DNA of 64,000 nucleotides. Source: Limnanthes douglasii subsp. nivea (Eukaryota > Streptophyta > Magnoliopsida > Brassicales > Limnanthaceae). Location: the NCBI GenBank assembly GCA_036936605.1, contig JAUPFV010000002.1:266050770-266114769 (forward strand), in the 5' to 3' direction. Positions within the stretch are counted from its first letter, which is position 1, and each line of letters begins with the position of its first letter. The notes under the pieces were generated by a model. The model was not told where the DNA came from. It saw only the letters and a list, made by a program, of their open reading frames with translations, and ran no database searches. The position numbers and the translations under genes were made by a program. Positions 56,187 through 64,000 of this stretch are shown in pieces.

Positions 56187-58069
56187 ATTTTGCGAAGAGT
56201 GTTTTTAAGAGTACAAAAAGATTGCGTGTTTTGGTTCACTGATTGAATAACTCTTCACAATCTACTATTATTTATATTTAAAAAATCTATCTACTTTAAT
56301 GTGTAATTAATTTTAATATAATGAGCACATATCCACTCATGTCCCATCAAACCATAAATAAAGCAATAAATTTTAACCCTTAAATCCATTACTACCGTGA
56401 AAAGATGGATGGTTGTCTTTTTAACCAATTAATTATACAATATTTTAAGTTCAAATTATAATTACCAATGCATTCTATTTCATGAGGTGATTTACACTGA
56501 ACGTGCCTTACTATCTTCTCATCACGCCATTTTAATTATAGTGGAATATACCACGACGCGATTTGCACTAGAGTTTGTTACCCGATGATTTATTTGTGCA
56601 TGGTTTTATTAATCACGCGATTCATTTGTTTCTGGATTTATTAGTCCTCACAATAGTGGAAAGTGTTTAAACATCCACGTGATTTATTAAGTGAGATTTA
56701 TTAGTACGTATATCACTACTACTAATATAATTAAAACAACAACACGATTTTGCACAATACATAACCATTTCCAATGCAACAAGAAATTTCAAAAATATAT
56801 ATTAATTGATTGAAAATTACATTTTAAATTTAGGTAAACTTATTATTAGAAATCAGCCGTCATTGTTATCATCAACCGGTAAACAATTCACGATCACTTC
56901 TTCTTTCTCCGCAATCTTTTCCTTCAAATATACAATCATATCATTTGAAATCTAATTATTAACTTCCGACTTCCAAAGTAGTGTTGCATCTTCCCGCAAC
57001 ACTTAAGACAGGACAAACAATCAAAGGAAGGGATCAAATTTTTTAGTTCGTTGTACTTATAAGCAATGTTTTCACGACTTTGAGTATGAGGACCCGTAAA
57101 TCCAAGCTTCACATAGTCAAAGTACATCATGCATAACACTTCATCTAAAAACATTAGTTGTATCGTTGATCAGTGTTGTCCTAACGTAATTCATCGTTTA
57201 AAGCAATTGTTGGTCTTCATCCATGCTCCAATTCACACTGAAGATAGTTGGACTATTTCTAAAATGTATAAGGTTTTATTATAGATTCTAACTAGAATTA
57301 TATAGGTTTATATAAGGGATATAAAGTAGGTGACAATATTTGGCGGGTCTTTCTTTAGTGGTGTAAATGTAGGCGGGCTAATTTACTTCCAGTGGAAGTT
57401 TATCAATTTCTATGCACCGAAATAAACATTGCGATTTAGGTACAACAACCATGTGAGATAACCTTAGTCTTCTCATCTTGCGATTTACGATCAAAGTTAT
57501 AAAACACCACGCGATTTAAATACAACTACAGCTTAGTCTTGTAACTAAAATATGGAACCACAAAATTCAAGACTTGCGTAATGGCTTACAAATTGTGTAT
57601 GATAAGTGTTCTACACTACCACAAAAATGGAACACAGTACTACAACATAAATAAATTACATAAGAATACATTCCTTATAACAAAAGCAATGTTTTACAAT
57701 CGAGAAAAAATCAACAATCTAACCTCCGACGATTAGTATTGTTATCATTTAGGAAATGATAAAACATTTTTCTATGTGTTTGACCCAGCATATCTTTGCT
57801 ATTTTCCTTGGGTACAGACCCATTTTGGATTATTCTTTAACGTACTCACAAACGAAAACTCCACAGTCAATTGAATTTTTATATTGTTGCGGTATATCTC
57901 TTGCAGCTTTAACTTTGTAATTATTTCCACACGTGGGATGTATTTTTTTTTTCCAAACAATAGTTCAGGTGCTCAATAGATACATTGTCAAGCTAACATT
58001 GTCAAGGGAATTGGTAAAACAATGCTAACCGTGCGATTTGTTAATCCACATCAAGGGATTTATACAGAA
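56187..58069. other. AT-rich MULE flank with CGCGATTT-like motifs
   Basis: About 1.9 kb without a clear gene. Words such as GACGCGATTTGC (near 56558), CACGCGATTCATT (near 56617), GCGATTTAGG (near 57430), CACGCGATTTAAA (near 57511) and GTGCGATTTGTT (near 58033) are dispersed at roughly 50-800-bp intervals. The first 310 bp resemble 63696-64000. Confidence 0.5.
56870..57160 (-). pseudogene. Unrecognised short coding-like fragment
   Basis: Minus-strand frame 57154-56936 (FLDEVLCMMYFDYVKLGFTG, then CLSCLKCCGKM) followed in another frame by a short Lys/Glu-rich end (YLKEKIAEKEEVIVNCLPVDD) to about 56870. The change of frame and lack of a known domain suggest a decayed gene or a chance frame. Confidence 0.25.
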
Positions 58070-58927
58070 AAAAGTGCATTGCCTTAAAGAAAGAAATTCA
58101 AGAGCTAATTGAAAATATAAAGTTAACAGACTCTGTAAAGAAGAATTCTAGCAAAAATCCGATGATTACAGAAAAATCAAAAGAAGAGGAAACTGCGTAG
58201 GTTATTTATTAGGAAATTGATTCTTTTGATATTGCGACTCGGTATCTAGATCCAAAAGAAGGCAGAAATGATATTAGCATGGTAGAGAAAATTGCCCCAA
58301 GAAAGAAAGTTAGTGTTCTATGTGCTTATTTTCACTCTTTATCAATTTTTGGAGGTGATACTGTGGCAGGAAATTCGAACAGTTCCTGGAATAGGCACAT
58401 AGTCAGTTTAATTACTCATTCATAGGTGGGAGCCTCAGCACATCAATATCGAGTTCTTTCTCCAATAATATACTTCAAGAATGATGATATGAGAAATGTG
58501 GTAGGCCCACATGAAAATGCGAATGCAGCATGGATTGTTGGTGATCATGTAAATGAGTACTTACAAGAAGATTGTCAACCCACTTGTTATCCAATAGTAT
58601 GGTAGAACTATTGAAGGATTCACAGGAGCAACTACGGAAGTAGTGGGTGAATTTAGAAGTGTAGTGGAATTAGGCTGATAAACTTTCAGAAAAGAGGTTA
58701 AAATTTTATTCATTATCGTAGATGCACCAACTTCTTACAATACTATTTTTGGAAGGTCATAATTGTCGGACATGCATGTTGTTACCTCCACGGTACATCA
58801 ATGTCTAAATTATATTGTGAGGAATAATATGGGAACAATTAAAAGCAGTCAAAAAATGGCTAGAGTGTGTTATCGAATTATTTTGTCTTCCAAGAAAATT
58901 CAAGGGAATGAATCAGATAAAGCATAG
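58070..58927 (+). pseudogene. Element F gag 3' part and protease
   Basis: CIALKKEIQELIEN, IFGGDTVAGNSNSS, YFKNDDMRNVVGPHE, then a damaged protease site (DTGS lost near 58570), FTGATTEVVGEF and AREC-like MARVCYRIILSSKK. Ends AAA-GCA-TAG at 58925-58927 followed by CAG CTA, an exact CARYYA context. Confidence 0.75.
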
Positions 58928-61900
58928 CAGCTAGTGAGGATTTCCTCTAAGCTAACCCCTTTTGATGATCCAAGGGAGTCCCCAATTTTTTGGTTCCTGG
59001 TGAATACTACAAAGATCATATATTTTAAAAATTGGAACAAAGTTATCCACGAATTTAAAGCAAAGATTGATTGAATTTTTATCCTCAAAGTTAGATTTAT
59101 TCGCTTGGTATTCAGAAGATGTAACTGGTGTTCCTTCGAGAATTCTTTGTCATAAGCTGTTAGTGAAGAATAATGTAAGAACAATAATTCAAAAAATAAG
59201 ACCTTTCTCCCATAAGAAATTTGAGGCGATAATAGCTGAGGTAGAACATTTAACCAAAGTTGGACATATTCAAGAGTCTCGTTATCCGCAGTGGGCTGCA
59301 AATCTAGTTTTGGTTAAAAGAAGAATGGAAAATGGCGAATGTGCGTAAACTTCACAAACTTGAATAGAGCTTGCACAAAATATCATTTCCCAATCTCACG
59401 AATTGATCAGCTGGTGGATTCAACATCCGGAAACCGACTACTTTATTTTATGGATGCTTATGCGGGATATAATTTGATAAAAATGTATTTGGGGGATGAG
59501 GAAAGTACGTCATTTATTACTGGAAGAGGTTTATATTGTTATGAATTTATAAGGAAAACTTATTAGCGTCTAGTGAATAAGGCCTTCGAATCACATATTA
59601 GGAGAAACGTGGAAGTGTATATCGACGATATGTTGGTTAAGAGTTCGAAGGATGAGAATCATTTTGCTGATTTAGAGGAAACCTTTGTTAATTTTAGAAG
59701 GGTAAATTTGAAATTAAACCCGTAAAAATGTACGTTTGGAGTCCGTTCAGGTAAATTCCTCGGGTACATAGTCAATGAAAAAGGGATTGAAGCAGACCCA
59801 GTACAACTAAAGGCTCTTACATCTATGACTCCTCCTCATAATATTAAATAAGTTCAGATATTAACAAGAAGATTGGCAGCTTTAAATAGATTTATATCAC
59901 GCTCATCAAATAAATGTGCTCCTTTTTTCCAAGTGTTAAGGTATGCAAAATATTTTAACTGGACAACAAAACGTTCGGAGGCTTTTCACCAGATTAAAGA
60001 GTGTCTTTCTTCCCCGGAAATTCTCACTAAACCTTCTTCAAGAGAAATATTATTTGTTTACTTAGCTGTTTTGGATTATGCCGTAAGTGTCGTGTTAGTT
60101 CGAGAAGAGGATAATCTCCCATAACCGGTTTATTACATAAGCAAGAGTTTATTGGATGCAAAGAAACGATATTTTAAGTTTGAAAAAATGGCTCTTGCAT
60201 TGGTAATTGCTGCTCGAAAAAATGCAGTCATATTTCTAAGCTCATTCTGTTACAGTTCGTACATATTTTCCATTAAAAATATACTTCAAAAACCTGATAT
60301 TTCAGGGAGAATGATAAAATATCCGGTTGAATTGGGAGATTCGATATCGAATTTAAACCAAGAAATGCTCTAGCTCCAGCATATTGTTTATTGGAGTTTC
60401 ATTCTGATCGGTCGGATATGGATGTTGAAAAGGATAATTTTGAGGTTGAATGGATAATTCATACTAATGGGGGGTCAAGTACATCTGGCAACAGAGCTTG
60501 GATTCAGTTGATTTTGCCAGAAAGACTAGTAATGTTTCAGGCCCATCGGTTTGGATTTAAAGCAACAAATAATGAGGTGGAGTATGAAGCACCTTTAGTA
60601 GGGTTAAGGGTTGTAAAACTTTGTGGGGGTCAAAAAGTTAAGTTAATCAACGATTTTAAAACTGCTTATTATTCATATATCTATACAATCCAAGGCTCGT
60701 AAGGATCATTTGGTAAAGTACTTGAAAGCATCAAAAGACCTATCTGTAAGCTTCAAAAGGATAAACTATGAACATGTTCGAATAAAGGAAAATTCAATGG
60801 CAGATTTGTTGGCTACGGTTTCATATTATGAGAAATACCCATGGATTATTAAGTTGGAAAATCCATCAATCAGTAAAATTTTGGAGTAGATAGTTGGGAT
60901 TATCAATGAAAATAACCAAACATTTAGCTGCGAAAGTAAAGACTCGAGGTAGGATATAATTAATTTTTTAGAGAATGATGAATTACCAATTGATAAGTCA
61001 GTGTCTAAAAATGCACGCTTTAAATCGCATGGGTACATTGTTTTGGGGGATGTATTGTATAAAATATCTTTTGGCAGACATTTGCTCCGGTGTTTGGGAA
61101 AGAACGAATCACAAGTAATATTATCAGAGCTTCGTGATGGGAAAAGATCAGTACATTATGAGTATAAATTATTAGTTCAGATAGTATTTTTGACGATATA
61201 TTATTGGCCCACAGTATCATCTGATGCAAATTATTTGGTTAAACAATGTGATGCATGTCAAAGATATGCTAATATAATTCATAAGCCAGAAGTTCCTTTT
61301 GAAAGCATCTTAGAGGAATTGCCATTTGACCGATGGAGTATTGACCTGGTGGGTCATCTTCCAATGGCTTACGGGGGGAGACAGACAATAATAGTGGCAG
61401 TGGATTATTTTTCTGAATCGGTAGAAGAAGAGCCACTAGCAGGAACAAAGGCCAAAGATCTGATCAAATTCATTACGTCAAACATTTGTTGTCGTTTTGG
61501 GGTTCCAATGAAAATCACTACGGATATTGGGCCTCAATTTGATAAAAAAAGATTTGAAGAGCTTGTGTAGTTCTATGGGGATAGAACAATGTTTATCATC
61601 TCATTTTCATCCACAAGCGAATGGTCAAGTAAAAATTACTAATCGAACAATTCTTGATGGATTGAAGAAAAATTTAGAGGGAAAAGTTGGGAAGTGGGCT
61701 GATTATCTACAAGAAGTTCTTTGGGCACATCGAAAAACTCCTCAAACAACAACTGCAAAATCTTCATTTACATCACTTTACGGGATGGATGCTTTAGTAT
61801 CATCTGAGGCAGTTTTTCCATTCTACCAGTTTATGATATATTATGAGGAGCCTAATGATATAAATAGAGCGGTTGAGCTTGATTTGATTGAAGAAAAAAG

Positions 61901-62178
61901 AAGTTGAGCACAAGTTAAAGCGTTACACTATCACACGTTGATGAGAAGCAGGTATGACTCCAGAGTAAAACAAAGAGAATTTAAAGTGGAAGATAAAATA
62001 TTGAGAAACGTTTTTCTTGACACCAAATATAACATCTTGGGAAGTTGGGTCCTAATTGGGAAGGCCCCTATGAAGTAACTGAGAATCTGAAGCTTGGAAC
62101 ATACCAGATCAAGGACAAAGAAGGAAGAAATCTCAAACATCTTTGGAATATAGAGCATCTTAAATTGTACTTGGAGTA
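58928..62178 (+). pseudogene. Element F pol
   Basis: FDDPRESP just after the stop, RT 59060-59950 (FTNLNRACTKYHFP; YIDD near 59618), RNase H 60050-60370, second RNase H 60440-60700 (HTNGGSS, NDFK: catalytic Asp of TDGG and SDSQ altered), integrase 61090-61900 (H..CDACQRY; DLVGHLP; TTDIGPQFD with Asn to Ile), C-terminus IEHLKLYLE with stop at 62176-62178. Frameshifts at about 59338, 59564 and 61568; fewer lesions than A or C. Confidence 0.8.
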
Positions 62179-62356
62179 AATATAAAAATGTATATATTCG
62201 TTTTTTTTCGTTATTTTATGTAAAACATCTATGGCATACTATTTCCTACCCTGATAGGCACAGGAAGGTTTTAACGAGGTGCCATTTTAAGCCAATTTAT
62301 TTATATATAGGATTTTTTTTTCCTTAGAGATTTGATGATTGGACCTAGAAGGTCTT
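62179..62356. other. Post-pol region of F
   Basis: Hairpin TTCCT...AGGAA then GTTTTAACGAGG (62243-62279), as in A, B and C. Confidence 0.55.
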
Positions 62357-62540
62357 CCAACGAAAGTTGGTCTACAACGATTATATGTCCAACAAAAGTT
62401 GGTCTACAGCGATTACATGTCCAACAAAAGTTAGTCTACACCGATTATATGTCCAACGAAAGTTCCACAACTATTATATTCATAACAGAAGTTGGTTTAC
62501 AATTATTATTCTTCCAACAAACGTTGGCCTACAATTATTA
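62357..62540 (+). repeat. 32-bp tandem repeat in F, about 6 copies
   Basis: Units begin at 62357, 62389, 62421 and, more degenerate, about 62453, 62483 and 62515. Core CCAACAAAAGTTGG is an imperfect palindrome, followed by TCTACA.CGATTATATGT. It lies after pol at the place of the 46-bp repeats in B but is unrelated in sequence. Confidence 0.8.
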
Positions 62541-62650
62541 AGGATGGCTTGAATTATTCGAGGGAATAAGCAAAAAAGATAAGAAATTATGAAAATTTAG
62601 GAGGATTTCTTACAAAATTTCATCAAAGTATATTAAAGGACTTTTTTATA

Positions 62651-63300
62651 ATTTTCTGCTCGTCACTCCCAAACAATTTTCTAAATCACGCGATGTGTAG
62701 TATAACCATTTGATTCTCAATTTGTGATTGATTAGAAATGGTATTAATACCTTATTGCATAAATACTTTGGAATTCTTGTAAAGCTTGATGACAGTTTCA
62801 TTTCAGTGACAACATACAACATGCACAATGCGATTTATGTTATATTCTAATGTATCTAGCAGGCACGATTCATTAGTCAATGTGGCTCTGTAACATGGGA
62901 TTATTAGCTCCTTTCTAAAAGACACATTTTTTATTATACTAATTGATTACAATATTTTGCATACGCGATTCATTTACTCTAAATGTCATTCCATAATAAT
63001 AGCCTGAATAACGAGATTTGTGTTTTATATATTGTCAAGATAGTTGTTCAATAGACTCGATGATGCGATTCTGCGGTGTTTTAATAATCCACATTACCCA
63101 TATGCTGATAAATTAGTTAAACAAGGATAACATCACCTTTCTAAAATATTAAAGACATTGAAATATGGACCTACAACTTCCCAGATAAATATGGACCTTT
63201 CTAAAATATTAAAGACATCGAAATATGGACCTACAACTACATATTAAAGGGTTTCCGTGTTTAATTCCAAAAAACATAAACATACCCAACTCCGTACTCA
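62651..63300. other. MULE-flank DNA with CGCGAT-like motifs
   Basis: Non-coding. The first 24 bp (GCTCGTCACTCCCAAACAATT) resemble 55850-55873 in acidic copy 2. Words like CACGCGATGTG, ATGCGATTTATG and TACGCGATTCATT recur. Confidence 0.45.
63135..63238 (+). repeat. 60-bp direct duplication
   Basis: A 44-bp segment starting ACCTTTCTAAAATATTAAAG at 63135 recurs at 63195 with one or two differences; period 60 bp. Confidence 0.85.
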
Positions 63301-63695
63301 CTAATTATGAGAAAAATTTTCCTCATCTTCAGCTTCATCCTCCTCGCCTTCCTCCTCTTCTTCCTTGTCATCTTCCTTCTTATCATCTTCATCCTCTTCT
63401 TCATATTCTTCGTCGTCCGTTTCTATCTTATTATCTGCATCCTCTGCGTCATCGACTCCCCAACGGTATCTCTTCCGTTTGCGTTTGAGAAGCTAGTCCT
63501 CGTCCAACTTGTACTCAAGTATCGACCACAAATCTCCTGAATTATAATCATCCTTAAAAGAAAATTAGAATTAGTAATCACCTGATGAGTACACCGATGT
63601 ACTAGAGTGCTTGTAGTCAGAGAATTTTTTACTCCATCGAAGAAGCCACCATCAGAGGTTGGGTAACCATAGGAGTCTGGAGAGAAGCCGTTCAT
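63301..63695 (-). pseudogene. Acidic MULE-associated ORF, copy 3
   Basis: ATG at 63695 (NGFSPDSYGYPTSDGGF), then after a frame change DDYNSGDLW, one TAG, KRKRKRYRWG and a long Asp/Glu tract to TAG at 63301. Best preserved acidic tail of the three copies. No transposase lies beside it; F occupies the DNA upstream. Confidence 0.5.
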
Positions 63696-64000
63696 ATTTT
63701 ATGATGATTTTTTTTAAGAGTACGAAGAGATCACGTGTTTTGGTTTACCAACTAAATAGCTCTTCACAATATACTATTATTTATATTAAAAATCTATCTC
63801 TATTTAAATGTGTCATTAATGTTAATGTAATGAGTACATATCTACCCATATCTCATCAAGCTATAAATAAACCAATAACAATTTAACCCTTACTGTCGTA
63901 AAAAGATGGATGGTTGTCTTTTCAACCAATTAATTATAGCGTGTTTTAAGTTCAAATTACAGGAACCAATGCGTTCAATATCATGAGGGGATTTACATTA
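63423..64000. repeat. Duplicate of the 55.9-56.5 kb region (runs off right edge)
   Basis: From within the acidic ORF to the right edge the sequence parallels 55920-56500 (for example AAAAGATGGATGGTTGTCTT at both), with indels. It includes the upstream region of the acidic gene, so whole element ends were duplicated, about 7.5 kb apart. Confidence 0.75.

Larger units (their letters stand above)
58070..62650 (+). mobile_element. Tat Ty3-gypsy fragment F
   Basis: Begins inside gag after the knuckle and runs through protease, leaky stop and pol to a 32-bp tandem repeat; no LTR and no antisense gene, so both ends are lost. The flanks (near 58030 and 62655) resemble other parts of the MULE-flank DNA. 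Confidence 0.75.

Overview
This is plant nuclear DNA, most likely from a eudicot. I recognise no host gene, rRNA or tRNA. Almost everything is transposable element. The dominant type is the Tat/Retand branch of Ty3/gypsy LTR retrotransposons. These show an Asp-protease 'DTGS', RT 'YIDD', a second archaeal-type RNase H, a DD35E integrase, and an additional gene on the opposite strand between pol and the 3' LTR. The background is old Mutator-like (MULE) DNA. The species cannot be determined from the sequence.

Layout. 1-708: 5' end of a minus-strand LTR element (E0) inserted in a MULE transposase. 709-3000: MULE copy 1 (transposase C-terminus plus a convergent acidic ORF) with dispersed TTGCTAGATA motifs. 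3001-32865: a nest of three decayed Tat elements. A (3125-13211) sits in the gag of B (3001-3124 plus 13212-22902), and B sits in the gag of C (22903-32865). All three have lost their 5' ends. 32866-33451: unassigned flank. 33452-43991: element T, an intact 10,540-bp Tat element with two 502-bp LTRs that look identical and a 5-bp target duplication GATGT. 44131 to about 53040: decayed Tat element D without a 3' LTR. 53461-56186: MULE copy 2 (broken transposase plus a convergent acidic ORF). 56187-58069: AT-rich DNA with CGCGATTT-like motifs. 58070 to about 62650: Tat fragment F. 62651-64000: more MULE-flank DNA with a third acidic ORF and a duplication of the 56-kb region.

How T appears to work. 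The sense RNA starts in the 5' LTR (TATA at 33738) and carries gag-pro and pol in the same frame, separated by one UAG. The context CAA-UAG-CAG-UUU closely resembles the tobamovirus readthrough signal. In A, C and F the homologous stop is followed by an exact CARYYA hexamer. In T, A and C a 7-8 bp hairpin with a 19-nt loop follows at 15-16 nt. The minus strand carries a TATA-driven gene whose two exons join in frame across a 79-nt intron to predict a 959-aa protein. It has a region like the 'putative gypsy type transposon' family (PF04195, assigned from memory), a coiled coil and an acidic tail. The intron is recognisable in other copies. An antisense intron would not be spliced out of the sense genomic RNA, which explains its retention through retrotransposition.

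The best candidates for something little described are the readthrough-plus-hairpin module, the spliced antisense gene with its own promoter, a covarying hairpin after pol, and the acidic gene convergent with the MULE transposase.
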